Source: Neoarius graeffei
Taxonomy: Eukaryota; Chordata; Actinopteri; Siluriformes; Ariidae
Assembly (NCBI RefSeq): GCF_027579695.1
Contig: NC_083589.1
Span: 35,023,335 to 35,087,334, forward strand
Length of the DNA: 64,000 nucleotides
Direction: 5' to 3'
The position numbers were made by a program, and so were the translations under genes. Shown one piece after another: positions 11,301-19,849 of the stretch; the stretch's first letter is position 1, and each line of letters starts with the position of its first letter. Below the pieces are notes generated by a model. It was given only the letters and a program-made list of their open reading frames with translations. It ran no database searches and was not told where the DNA came from.

Positions 11301-12056
11301 CACCTGAATATCCGACAGTGAGCAGATCAAATTATGTTAAGTGGAATACAAACATTGCTGCTGAGGGGGGAGCAAAATTGCAATATTTTGGCAATGTTTA
11401 AAATGATTGGTTCGTGGACATTCTAAGTTCCTGTAACCTTTGATTCAAGACAAATGCTTGGGTACAAATGTAGCTGATATAAATGGGCTAGCAAGGCTAA
11501 CACCCACCACCACCACTACCACCCTACCCCTGTCTTTAAAAGCCGTTATATCATTTGCTGTTAACAAATGTCAGCTGAATTATTTTGGATTTTTGTGGAA
11601 CCAAATACAACAATGTTCATAAAGAAAACTACACAGAATGGTATGAAGAAAATACACTGGGGTTGACTTGGTCCTAGTCCAGAATGTAGATCAGTGACAG
11701 ATGTGTCAGGTTATTACAGCATATTCAGAGAAAGCACAGCATGATCTCATTAAGGACTTGAGTTTCTTTCAAATACTTCCAAATTAAGCCAAACTATCTT
11801 TTTCCTGTTGTTTTTTACCTCCTCCATTTTTCCCACAGAGATATGGGAATCTCCAGACATTTCCCAGGCCAATGGCATACCCTATGCAGGACAGCAGGAA
11901 GTCAAACTTGCCCTTCCAGGTGCCTCGATTGGGAAGGGTCTGCTTGTTCTCATCCAGACCAGAAGTCAGGCTGTGGTTCATCTCCTCGAATGGAACAGCC
12001 TGCTTGAGCTCTGACGGTGAGTTGAGTTGCACAGTGTTGTCCCCTGTTTTTCCCAT
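3132..12056 (-). CDS. slc6a1: GABA transporter, GAT1-type (SLC6A1 family), 5' half
   Basis: This sodium- and chloride-coupled neurotransmitter symporter is predicted to clear GABA across the plasma membrane. Six coding exons join as 11819-12056, 10655-10786, 5421-5521, 4368-4477, 3681-3813 and 3132-3266, all with AG/GT borders and matching phases, giving 283 codons without a stop. The start is the ATG at 12056 in a strong GCCATGG context. Visible are TM1 with the SLC6 signature [22 protein letters not shown]2, TM3, extracellular loop 2 with paired cysteines and N-glycosylation sites, TM4 and TM5. YAIGLGN in place of EIIGLGN separates GAT1 from GAT2/GAT3. TM6-TM12 lie off the left edge. The N-terminal 48 residues resemble no slc6a1 start I recall, so a divergent fish paralogue such as slc6a1l is possible. 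Confidence 0.93.
3681..3813 (-). CDS. slc6a1: Transporter coding exon 5 (TM4)
   Basis: This 133-bp exon has the acceptor TTTACAG|GAGGAAC and the donor GGAAAG|GTGTGG. It starts [20 protein letters not shown], runs through the TM4 helix and ends [10 protein letters not shown]. The RNMHQ start is typical of GAT1, and the G-to-E change in GVEWTGK is the one notable variation. Confidence 0.93.
3814..4367. other. Transporter intron 4
   Basis: AT-rich intron sequence between exons 5 and 4. Nothing else was recognised. Confidence 0.7.
4368..4477 (-). CDS. slc6a1: Transporter coding exon 4 (extracellular loop 2)
   Basis: This 110-bp exon has the acceptor TATCTTGACAG|GAATTG and the donor GGGA|GTAAGT. 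It encodes [20 protein letters not shown] and continues to TSAVTEFWE. Two cysteines eight residues apart match the loop-2 disulfide of the family. NYS, NTT and NLT are three N-glycosylation sequons. Confidence 0.92.
4478..5420. other. Transporter intron 3
   Basis: Intron sequence of about 0.94 kb. Short open frames here show no family resemblance, and no repeat was recognised. Confidence 0.7.
5421..5521 (-). CDS. slc6a1: Transporter coding exon 3 (TM3)
   Basis: This 101-bp exon, too short for a long open frame, has the acceptor CTTCCTCAG|GCGTAGG and the donor TCA|GTATGT. It encodes [20 protein letters not shown] followed by [11 protein letters not shown]. The tyrosine in NIYYIV corresponds to the GAT1 substrate-site tyrosine (Tyr140 in mammals). 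About 5.1 kb of intron with several transposons separates it from exon 2. Confidence 0.92.
5612..5790 (-). repeat. Old L2-type LINE 3' tail
   Basis: This diverged copy matches the 3' untranslated part of the L2 LINE at 26187-26420. Shared words include AACAATA-ACATTGTC, GTGGCAAGGAAAA and AGACGACATGA-GAAGAAACCT. It lies in intron 2 of the transporter, and its divergence indicates an old insertion. Confidence 0.65.
5881..6242 (+). repeat. tRNA-derived SINE, full length with target duplication
   Basis: The head GGCGGCACGGTGGTGTAGTG contains an A box, and GGGTTCGAGCC is a B box. A shared body follows, then a (GATGA)n tail. GAGTCTTGGAAGG at 5868-5880 is repeated at 6243-6255, a perfect 13-bp target duplication. 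This is the best preserved copy here and serves as the reference for the others. The overall type resembles Mermaid-like fish SINEs; that name is a guess. Confidence 0.9.
6607..6643. repeat. (AAT)n microsatellite
   Basis: A run of about 12 AAT units in transporter intron 2, left of the Tc1 element at 6707. Confidence 0.9.
6707..8311 (-). mobile_element. Tc1-type DNA transposon, copy 1
   Basis: The terminal inverted repeats start CAACCCCGATTCCAAAAAAG at the left and are mirrored at the right, with the TA target duplicated at 6705-6706 and 8312-8313. The 1605-bp element lies between AAT/TTA repeats inside transporter intron 2. A near-identical relative lies at 19850-21456. Confidence 0.93.
6927..7949 (-). 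pseudogene. Tc1 transposase, decayed
   Basis: The N-terminal paired helix-turn-helix part (7662-7949) is open, starting MGRGSPIPL and including [20 protein letters not shown]. The catalytic half keeps recognisable HDNAKP and [11 protein letters not shown] motifs of the DD34E core but is interrupted by several stops, among them one after WTVAK. The normal product is about 340 residues. Confidence 0.88.
8312..8369. repeat. (TTA)n microsatellite
   Basis: A run of about 19 TTA units directly right of the Tc1 element. With the AAT run on the other side, it suggests the transposon targeted a TA inside or beside an existing repeat. Confidence 0.9.
8750..8940 (+). repeat. SINE with tRNA-like head and L2-like tail
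   Basis: A tRNA-like start (TATGGTTAGAGAAGCAGC, then CAGTTTGATTCCC as a B-box-like word) is followed by a tail reading GGATAAGAGCGTCTGATAAA. That tail is typical of fish SINEs mobilised by L2-type LINEs. Related minus-strand copies lie at 30712-30880 and 44395-44560. Confidence 0.75.
8975..9325 (+). repeat. Diverged tRNA-derived SINE
   Basis: This older member of the family at 5881 keeps ATGGTGGTGCAGTGGTTAGT, the GTTTGCATGTTCTCC body word and an AATGGATGGA tail, with many substitutions. Confidence 0.8.
9728..10596. repeat. GAGACCAAG-rich dispersed repeat after a (GT)n run
   Basis: A (GT)n run (9728-9752) is followed by a stretch built of GAGACCAAG/CAAGACCA words. The right half repeats the complement (TGGTCTCAAGACCGGTCTC) and ends at about 10596, so the ends TTGTAGTCAAGACC and GGTCTCAAGTACTACAAG are roughly inverted. 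It may be a non-autonomous transposon. A SINE is inserted at 9979-10338. Confidence 0.55.
9979..10338 (-). repeat. tRNA-derived SINE, full length
   Basis: A minus-strand copy close to the 5881 element. CACGTTAGTCAT flanks it at 9967-9978 and 10339-10350, a 12-bp target duplication. Confidence 0.9.
10655..10786 (-). CDS. slc6a1: Transporter coding exon 2 (TM2)
   Basis: The acceptor is TTATTCCAG|GAGCATTTC and the donor AAAG|GTATGA. The exon is 132 bp and opens and closes in phase 1, matching the length I expect for this SLC6A1 exon. It encodes the end of TM1, TM2 and the first intracellular loop ([19 protein letters not shown]), which carries the conserved GQ/GGLGVW elements of the family. Confidence 0.93.
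10797..11818. other. Transporter intron 1
   Basis: About 1 kb of intron between coding exons 2 and 1. It contains a short (CCA)n tract near 11505 and no recognised element. Confidence 0.7.
11819..12056 (-). CDS. slc6a1: Transporter coding exon 1 (N-terminus and TM1)
   Basis: This exon has 79 codons plus one base. It encodes a polar cytosolic N-terminus, then [20 protein letters not shown], which opens TM1. The unwound middle of TM1 supplies main-chain ligands for sodium and substrate in this family. The donor is GGAGGAG|GTAAAA. A GTG lies four codons upstream in frame, but the ATG at 12056-12054 is the better start. The 5' untranslated region and promoter were not located. Confidence 0.93.
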
Positions 12057-12549
12057 GGCACGTTCCACAGTCCACCAAAGGATTGAACTAGTGTACTAAA
12101 TGGTACTTATTGTAGTGAACACTGGGCCGAATTAATGTCCAATATGTAATGCGATTGTTCCACAAGCTGTACAGCTCTTCAATAGTGGACAGAGGACAGA
12201 TCATTCAACTAAAAACAGAAAGATGGAAAGCATTTGTCTTTGTTCTGTTGTCAATGTCAAGACCAAAGTTGATGTATATAACCCCAAGTAACTAAATCAT
12301 TAAAGGATTTCTAACTTCCATTGTAGAATTGTTGTTCAAGTTGAAGTTATTCCATACTACCATATCTTTAAATCTCCATTATCATATAATTAATATCCAG
12401 TAAATCATTAAGCATAGCAAGTCAGCATGTAAGGCCCCGTCACACTTATTCGGAATTAGCAAGAATCAAGCAGAACCAGCCGGAATTAAAAATGTTTCCA
12501 AATTCGTGCCATATTCAGGTGGGAATTTCAAACTGACCAACATTCTTAC

Positions 12550-12960
12550 AGCTTTGTAAGAATGCCATTCGAATACTTAGAATGCGCTTTGAACCTGCCT
12601 CGAATGATTCTTGCACATTCCGGGTGTATTAGCTTTCTAATGCAGTTCAAATGTAGTTAGAACACAGTAAGAATACCTAGAGTGCTGTTAGAATGCAGTA
12701 AGAATATTAAGAATGCACTTCGAATACCGTACGAGTGCAGTTCGATTGCTGCCCAAATACCACCCAAAGGATGCTGCCTCGAATGCTGTACGAATTCACC
12801 TCAAATGAAGTCAGAACACTCCCAGAATAGCCGCCAAATATGTTTCGAACATCTAAGAATTCAAAGAAAATGCAGCTCGAATACTTAGAATGTACTTAGA
12901 ATGTGCTTAGAATGTAACACGAATGTCCCAATTGTACCAAGAATGCCACCAGAATGGTCC
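12550..12960. repeat. Array of GAATGC/GAATAC motifs, left block
   Basis: Words of the form TTAGAATGC, TTCGAATAC and AAGAATGC recur roughly every 10-13 bp across about 400 bp, with CAG or CGA variants between. This looks like a degenerate subterminal repeat array. Transposases of this kind can bind such arrays; that role is inferred. Confidence 0.7.
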
Positions 12961-12969
12961 CCGATAGGG

Positions 12970-12976
12970 TATAAAA
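12970..12976 (+). promoter_or_regulatory. TATA box of the mini-gene
   Basis: TATAAAA lies 57 bp upstream of the ATG at 13027. A pyrimidine-rich TCAGTCTCAG about 28 bp downstream could be the start site. Spacing and sequence fit a core RNA polymerase II promoter. Confidence 0.5.
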
Positions 12977-13026
12977 CGCTGCCGAATCTAGCATTTTCAT
13001 CAGTCTCAGTCCAGACACCATAGAGT

Positions 13027-13200
13027 ATGGAACCCCTGGACCATGTTGCTTTGTTTCAGATTGCTGTCCTCCAGCAAGACCTGCTTGAAAGAGATGTGGA
13101 GGAGGCTAGGAGAAGAAACATTAGGAAGAGAAAACCCAGAAGGTATCAGACCCGACCATGGCCATGGCCAGTGGTGGAGTTCTTGACCTTGGCGGCATGA
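13027..13200 (+). CDS. Short Harbinger-type N-terminal reading frame
   Basis: A 57-residue frame starts MEPLDHVALFQIAVLQQDLL and continues with an acidic-basic stretch and KRKPRRYQTRPWPW before a TGA. The RRY-x-RPW cluster resembles the segment ahead of the catalytic domain in HARBI1-like nucleases; this is a recalled pattern, not an alignment. No DDE core follows. It is probably the leftover 5' end of a transposase gene kept by an internally deleted element. Whether it is translated is unknown. Confidence 0.45.
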   Translation: MEPLDHVALFQIAVLQQDLLERDVEEARRRNIRKRKPRRYQTRPWPWPVVEFLTLAA

Positions 13201-13329
13201 TGTGAGAAACTTGGGAAACTTTTTAAACTTTTTAAAACAATGGACAAAAGGTTGATGTTGAGCAGGCAACTCCTCAATGCAGACTGAAGTTCCAGCAGCA
13301 GCTAGCCGCGTTTTTATGCGATTCGGTGG

Positions 13330-13850
13330 TGTTCTGAATTACATCCGGACTCATTTGAGGGCCAATCGGGACATTCTGATTGCATGCGAGATGTATTCGA
13401 GCAGCAATCGAAATATTCAGATGGCATTCGAAGTGCATTCCAGCTGAACTATTTTAATATCGAAATAGATTCCGGCAGCAATCGAGATGCACTCGAGGTG
13501 CATTCCGGCTCATTTGAGGCACATTCAAGACATTCTGGCAGGATTTGAAGTGGCTTGCCATTTCAATTTTTCCCTCGAATGTGATCAGAATTTTTGAAAT
13601 GCTTTTGGAATGCTGTAAGAATATTTAGAATGCAGTCAGAATGCAGTTAGAATACACTTTGAATGCCGTTCGATATTTCTCCTCTTCGAATGCACCTCGA
13701 ATGTTTTGAGCATGAGCAGAACATTCAGGCAAGCCACAAGAATGGGCCCGAATGTTTGGAATGCACTCAGAATGCAGTCAGAATTTTTAGAATGTACTTC
13801 GAATATCCCGGAATATATGAAGAATTTTCATTCCAACGGCATTCTGGCTC
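13330..13850. repeat. Array of GAATGC/CATTC motifs, right block
   Basis: The same motif family as 12550-12960 continues here. The left part reads mainly as the complement (GCATTCGA, ACATTC) and the right part as AGAATGCAGT copies about 11-12 bp apart. Confidence 0.7.
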
Positions 13851-13879
13851 ATTCCGCCTCTAGTATGACTACCCTATAA

Positions 13880-15190
13880 AAATCATTGATACTAGTATTT
13901 CCCACAATTATAGGTGCAAGCTGCTTTACTCCACAACACTGTGAGGTTTTTTCGAAAGAAAATTTAAAGAGAATACTTTTATATTCCCTTACTATACTTT
14001 TATATACCCTTACTTATAAATCCACCAGACATTTTATTTTTCTACAAGCCAATCAATTTCCTGACAAATGCGACAAATACAGCTAAATTGTGAGTGTAAA
14101 GGTGTTTTGGTTTTGTTTATTCTCACTGACTGTTATGAGACACATCAGTTTCATTTGCAAAAATATGGGTATGGTTAAGTGGTTTGTATTTAAGCAGTAA
14201 ATGTTAAGTCTATAAGGTTGGTGTTGTAAAATACTGGACGGGAAAAAAGAAAGGAAAAATTACTGTACCTGTGAGATGTGAAGGTGTCTCAGCTGAATAA
14301 AAGAGCAAAAAGCCAGTGGAGGACTCCCAAATGAGACCTAGTACCCAGCTGCCCATTACAGAGTCAAAAGAAATTCCCAGCATTTCAGTTGAGGCGAAGT
14401 TCCCCCTCTCTCACATCAGTTACAGGAGCTTCTGTCGCCTGGCAAACCCGTGGTTAATATTGAGCCACTGATAATAAGCTTCGACTTGTTCTCTAATATG
14501 CATATTGTTTCTCCACAGAGCCCAGGGCTATTACAGAGGAGTCGATCCCCTGATTCCAGTACAGAGCATGTATGGGTGTTTCGAGTATAGGAATGAATCA
14601 GGGCATGCTTGTATGTGGGTTAGCTCCCTCCAGCCCAGTTGCCATGGAATAAACCCTTAGAAGAAGCCTACATGCAAAGGAATCAAAGAACTTTTTGAGC
14701 TTTAAAAACGCTGACTGCATGAGGTCGGGGAAAAATAAAAGGCATGATTTCATGAATTAAGAATGGGAATTTAGCTAGTTTATTGAACTGCTTTGCCATT
14801 AGAATGTTGATAAGGAATTATAATACAAACAGCCACTAACTCATTACATGCACCGTCATGCTCAATTATATCACACAGAATCATTCAGAGACAGCTTCAG
14901 TTTAACAAGCACCACTCATTATGCTGTTGAGGTTTTTTTTTTAACTGTATCTTCTTTAAGAGATACAGAGGTATCATGATGTGAGAAATGTCAGAGGAAG
15001 CATTCTATGGACTAACTTTCATGAGAATTTCATGAGAATTACTTTAATGAGAATTGGTTTAACTTAATGTTAGGCACTGAGTCTAGTCTAAGGTACAACC
15101 AGATAATTGTTAAAAAAAAGGTAAAACGGTAACTAACTAATTATAGCTAGCTAATTAATTAAATTAATCTTTCTTTCGTCTTCAGTAATC
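13880..15190. other. Non-coding upstream region
   Basis: About 1.3 kb with no recognised gene or repeat. If the transporter has upstream untranslated exons they could lie here, but none can be identified. Confidence 0.5.
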
Positions 15191-15199
15191 ACTTTCTTC

Positions 15200-15490
15200 T
15201 GGCCAGTGTTGCAGTGGACCCCAGAACAACTAGCCATGATGAAGGAATACACCCCGGATGGGACACCAGTCCATCACAGAGCACTATGCGTGCGCACATG
15301 CACGCACACACGCACACACACCTACCGAAGGCAAATGTAGCCTAGCAAATCCACTTGTTTTTAGGGGGTGCAAGGAAACTAGAGAACCCAAAGAAAACCC
15401 ACATGAACATATATTGAAAACAAACTCTGGACTAACAATAACAGACTGTGATGTGCCAATTCTACTTGCTGCACCATCATGCTGCCAACT
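15200..15490 (-). repeat. Ancient SINE relic
   Basis: A faint match to the tRNA-derived SINE body survives (CCAGTCCATCACAG, AGAGAACCCAAAGAAAACCC and a CACCATCATGCTGCC head). A (CACACG)n run lies within it. Confidence 0.5.
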
Positions 15491-15682
15491 AGTTATTTAT
15501 AATAAAGTAAAAAAAAAACATCAATAATAGTTCAGTAACATGTTAACTTTCAGTTTATTTGAAAGTTATTTTGTTAGCCAAACATAGCTAGGCTACCGGT
15601 AGGTGTTCTTCAATCATGTAAGTTTGCTATTTAGCTAGCTGTCATGTACATAAGCATGAAAGTGATTGTCAATACCTACACC

Positions 15683-16139
15683 TCATCTCATCTCATTATC
15701 TCTAGCTGCTTTATCCTTCTACAGGGTCGCAGGCAAGCTGGAGCCTATCCCAGCTGACTACGGGCGAAAGGCGGGGTACACCCTGGACAAGTCGCCAGGT
15801 CATCACAGGGCCGACACATAGACACAGACAACCATTCACACTCACATTCACACCTACGGTCAATTTAGAGTCACCAGTTAACCTAACCTGCATGTCTTTG
15901 GACTGTGGGGGAAACCGGAGCACCCGGAGGAAACCCACGCGGACACGGGGAGAACATGCAAACTCCGCACAGAAAGGCCCTCGCCGGCCACGGGGCTCGA
16001 ACCCGGACCTTCTTGCTGTGAGGCGACAGCGCTAACCACTACACCACCGTGCCGCCTGTCAGACGTGGGATTCCAACCCACACCTCCAGAGGAGGCTGCA
16101 ACTTGAACGCAGCATCTTAGACCGCTCAGCCACCCTGAC
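15683..16139 (-). mobile_element. Chimeric retroposon: tRNA-Leu joined to a SINE
   Basis: Reading the minus strand, a tRNA-Leu-like sequence (16057-16139) is followed with no gap by a full tRNA-derived SINE (15683-16056) and its (GATGA)n tail. The 17-bp repeat TTGCCAATACCTACACC (16140-16156) versus TTGTCAATACCTACACC (15666-15682) flanks the pair exactly. The two parts were therefore inserted as one unit. The other full SINE copies here lack the tRNA part. Confidence 0.85.
16057..16139 (-). tRNA. tRNA-Leu(CAA)-like sequence, probably a pseudogene
   Basis: The minus strand folds as a class II tRNA. The acceptor GTCAGGG pairs with GTCTGAC (one wobble, one mismatch), the D arm reads GGCTGAGCGGTCTAAG, and the anticodon loop TTCAAGT gives CAA. 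A long variable arm follows, then T arm GTGGG/CCCAC. The T loop reads TTGGAAT where TTCGAAT is expected, a change in the B box that should weaken both folding and transcription. It is the 5' part of a retroposed unit, so it is not an ordinary tRNA locus. Confidence 0.7.
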
Positions 16140-16382
16140 TTGCCAATACCTACACCACTTAATGATTATATAAATTATATTACACAACTTAGATCATTTT
16201 TATACTGGATAGATACTTTTCAAATAGCTACTGAGACACTATCAGATTTCCTTTGGATGGATGTTGAGTCCTTTCATACCAACAGAATTTTATTTCAGTT
16301 GACACTTCAGTTGTAGTGGAGATAGCATTAACAACATGCTTGTTAGCATTAGTATTTATTACCTACAGTATAATAGAGGACC

Positions 16383-16743
16383 AGGTGGCATGGTGGTGTA
16401 GTGGTTAGTGCTGTCACCTCACAGCAAGAAGGTCCTGGGTTCAAGCCCGGCGGCTGGCGAGGGTCTTTTTGTGTGGAGTTTGCATGTTCTCCCCATGTCT
16501 CCGTGGGTTTCCTCTGGGTGCTCTGGTTTCCCCCACAGTCTAAAGACATGCAGGTTAGGTTAATTGGTTGCTCTAAATTGACTGTAGGTGTGAATGGTTG
16601 TTTGTCTTTGTGTCAGCCCTGCAATAACCTGGCGACACATCTAGGGTGTACCCCGCCTCTCGCCCATAGTCAGCTGGGATAGCTCCAGCTTGTCTGCGAC
16701 CCTGTAGAACAGGATAAGCGGCTACAGATAATGGATGGATAGA
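16383..16743 (+). repeat. tRNA-derived SINE, full length
   Basis: A plus-strand copy with an AATGGATGGA tail. TAATAGAGGACC at 16371-16382 and 16744-16755 is a 12-bp target duplication. Confidence 0.9.
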
Positions 16744-16755
16744 TAATAGAGGACC

Positions 16756-17400
16756 CTCAAGGTGAATGTTAGAATTTAAACATTGATGAATTTTGAATAT
16801 TAACTTGTTTTTACCTTTCTAGTACAGTTTTAGAAGCACATTTTAGAAGATATTTTAAGGACTTCTGTCCTGTTTCTTGACGTATTTTATGAAAGTTATT
16901 TTTATCCAGCCTGTTTATATATGGCAGTTTATATATGGAGTAGCTCGGATCTCTAACGAACAGATTGAGTGTGGACAAATCACCAGCAGTGGTAGAGATA
17001 GCATTGTATGAGCTTAGAGCTCGAGGTGGTGGAAGCACTGAGATAGCTGAAGAAACAGGAACAGTAGCATATGCCAGTCATCTTGCACTGTCGAGAAAGC
17101 TCAGTCTCCAGGCTAAGAGCTCCCTCCGTCTGCTTGTACTCGCTTGCTTGCCTGCCAAATGAGCCATGTCTCCCAGCTCTACAGGCCTGCTCTCTCTCTC
17201 TCTCTCTCTCTCTCTAGTGTGGGTGTGTGTAGATATGTGGCTGACCCAGTGATAAGCTCCAATCTAAATAATTAGGATATCTATATTTAAAAAAAAAACA
17301 GTGAGTATTAAGTGAAATAAATATCCTAACATACCATGAAAGAACTGTATGTAGTGAGTAATAAACAATTGACTGTGAATACTGTGAAATTATCACATAT
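16756..17400. other. Non-coding stretch
   Basis: No gene recognised. A (CT)n run sits at about 17191-17215 and an A-rich run near 17290. Confidence 0.6.
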
Positions 17401-17535
17401 ACAGTTTGTGTTACTTAGTGCACACTCTTCTTTTGTGGTATGTTAATTGATAATTGGGATATCTATTTCACTCCTACTCTGATTATTAATTAACATACCA
17501 CAAAAGAACAGCATTTAATAAGTTACACAAACTGT
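17401..17535. repeat. Short inverted-repeat element (MITE-like)
   Basis: The ends ACAGTTTGTGTTACTTA and TAAGTTACACAAACTGT are inverted. A second inverted pair, TTTTGTGGTATGTTAATT and AATTAACATACCACAAAA, lies inside, leaving a short central spacer. Nothing in it codes. Confidence 0.7.
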
Positions 17536-17630
17536 ACATACTGCCTTTTTTACAGTAACATGGTAATTACCTGCCATGTCTATAAGGGCAGTTCAGTTGT
17601 TGAAAGGCTGTCAAATGGCAGAGAACCACT

Positions 17631-18400
17631 GAGGCTACATCCACACGACAACGGCAACGAGATTTTATTAAAAAAAATATCGTGTCCACATGGGCAACGG
17701 ATCAGTAAAATATCAGGTACATATGGCAACGCAACGCTTGCTGAAAACGATGCAATACACATGCCACACCTCTACATGCGCTGTAAGACGGTCCCATCGG
17801 AGACACCAGAACAATAGAAGAAGTAGGACGCATGCGCATAAACCCCTTCTTCTACCCGGCGTGAAGCACTCACAGGAACAAGCACATAACAACAAGAAGA
17901 TGGCTGCGACTACGCAAGGAAATCGTGCCTTCTGTGTGCACAAATTAGTTTTATTAGTGTGCATAGTTTTATATAACTTAATTTTCTTATTGTGTGTGAA
18001 CATTTTGAAAAGCATTTTTATATAATTTATATAACTTTTTATATTGTGTGTGAACATTTTGAAAAGCAGTCTTATCCAATAAAAAAAAGAAATTCAAGAA
18101 ATGGTTCAGTTACTTGTTTATTTAAAAGAAAAGCTGTATACAAAAGTGAATGCTATGCAGTGGTTCATACAAAACAGCGAGAGTGCTGCTTGTTCTAGTC
18201 ATGTGGTTGTGACGTCATCGTAAACAAATCCGTTCTACTCATCCAGACGACTTCGCAACGGCGCTGTTGCCAGATATTTCCACTCTGGAACCCGTTCTCG
18301 TTTTGGGGCACCCAAAACGCCGGTGCCGTGTGGATGCCAGGCCGAAAAGAGAAACAATTTTATCAGATTCACCTGAATCCGTTGCCGTGTGGACAGCCTC
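17631..18400. mobile_element. Non-autonomous DNA transposon
   Basis: The ends are GAGGCTACATCCACACGACA and its inverted partner CGTGTGGACAGCCTC. The interior contains CAACGGCAACG words at both ends and no transposase. No clear target duplication was found. The end sequence resembles hAT-type fish MITEs; the class is uncertain. Confidence 0.65.
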
Positions 18401-18950
18401 TGATGGTCACTTGAGCCATTAACCTTTAATGGTTCTCTAAATGCACCAAATTATGTGATACATAAGTCACTTTAGATAAACATGTCTCCTTTATGGAAAA
18501 CTTCCCTGGAATTTCCAATTAAATTGATGGGTTATGAGTGAGAGTTCATGATTCACCATGAGAATTCCATGGAAGCTGATGCAGCCTCCAGGGCTTCCAC
18601 ATGAAATTATGTGGTGCACTGATTAGAAAACATGGAGAATATAGTGTCTATAACCCTATAACAATTCATGGTACCCCAATTTAGCCGGCCATGAAAGCCG
18701 TCCAATTCCAGAATGTTTCTCGGACTTGCTTGAAGTGCACACAGTGTCATAAAATCATCATAAAACCCCTAGGATGATGTAAGACTTCTATTAAACAGAT
18801 AAAGTTCATATGAGAACCACATTTCATGTTCTGTATGCATGGTTGCAACATAATATATGAAAGTTTTATCATAAAGAAAATTTTATTACAGACATCACCC
18901 TGTGAAACCAACATGGTGAAATTGCTAAATTCATATTTTTAGAAACATTT
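18401..18950. other. Non-coding stretch
   Basis: No gene or clear repeat recognised. Confidence 0.5.
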
Positions 18951-18954
18951 TGGA

Positions 18955-19210
18955 TATGGTAGCATGGTGATCCAGGTTACTGTCTGGGCAGAGTTTCTGT
19001 GCTCTTCCTGGGACCGCATAGGTTGCCTTCAGGTTCTCAGGTTTCTTCTCAGCTTCCAAAAACATGCCATTAAGTAGATTGGTGATTCTAGGTATAAATG
19101 AGTACCGTGTGATGGATAGGTTTCCCATCCAGGAAGTATTCCCAGGCTCTAGATCCTCCATGACCCTGACCAGGATAAAGCAGTTACTGAAAGTGAGCGA
19201 GACTGAGAAA
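18955..19210 (+). repeat. Ancient SINE relic
   Basis: A diverged copy of the tRNA-derived SINE keeps GGTAGCATGGTGATCCAG, CAGCTTCCAAAAACATGCC and a CCTGACCAGGATAAAG end. Confidence 0.5.
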
Positions 19211-19325
19211 GCATTTGGATCTCTTTCTGATGTGAACTATGATCTAAAAGATTTTTAATGACTACACTTTCAAAGATTAGTAGGGACAAAATTAGGATTA
19301 TGAAAAAAAATAAAAAGCTGCGCGT

Positions 19326-19786
19326 ATGTCATGGTCAAGGTCTAGGTCAAGGTCTTTTTATTTGTCATTTCAACCATATACAGTTGGTATAGTACACACT
19401 TAAAACAAAACTACATTTCTCCAGGACCATGGTGCTATATTAAACATCACAGGACTACAAGTCTACATACAACAACATAAAGTGCAAGGGTGCAACGTGT
19501 ACAACACTGCAGACAGTAAATGACACAATAGACAAGCAATAAACAGACAATAAACGACACAAACAATATAAAGTGCAGACACAAACAACATAAGATGCAG
19601 AGTTGAGTGTGCATATAGAGGTAGTATATGAAAGGGAATAAATAAATGTAAACCTTGTGTGTGCGAGAGACACTCTAAACATTGTAAGGCAATAGTGCAT
19701 TATTTTCCACTGTGCAAAGATTGCAGTGTGAGTGGTGTGTTCAACAGTCCGTGAGTCCCACGAGTTCTCAGCATATAAATTGCCCA
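19326..19786. repeat. Unassigned dispersed repeat
   Basis: It begins with the short tandem GGTCAAGGTCTAGGTCAAGG and is rich in AAGTGCAGACACAAACAAC-like words resembling the 3' tail of a LINE. No coding potential was recognised, and the family is not named. Confidence 0.4.
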
Positions 19787-19849
19787 TACAGTACCGGTCA
19801 AAAGTTTGGACACACCTACGCATTCATAGGTTTTTCTGTATTTTGACTA

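Larger units (their letters stand above)
12433..13876 (+). mobile_element. Harbinger-like non-autonomous element
   Basis: It opens GGCCCCGTCACACT after TAA (12430-12432) and ends in the inverted-like AGTATGACTACCCTA before TAA (13877-13879). This fits the 3-bp TWA target of PIF/Harbinger transposons, though the end repeats are imperfect. The interior is two blocks of GAATGC-type repeats around a TATA box and a short reading frame. It lies about 0.4 kb upstream of the transporter start codon. Confidence 0.6.

Noticed and set aside
12682..13863. Cysteine/glutamate-rich short frames across the GAATGC arrays
   Set aside because: They are produced by the repeated motif in frame and change with the repeat phase; only 13027-13200 has a promoter-like context.
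17560..18198. Overlapping frames of 85-114 codons within 17631-18400
   Set aside because: They lie inside a MITE-like element, are present on both strands and show no domain.
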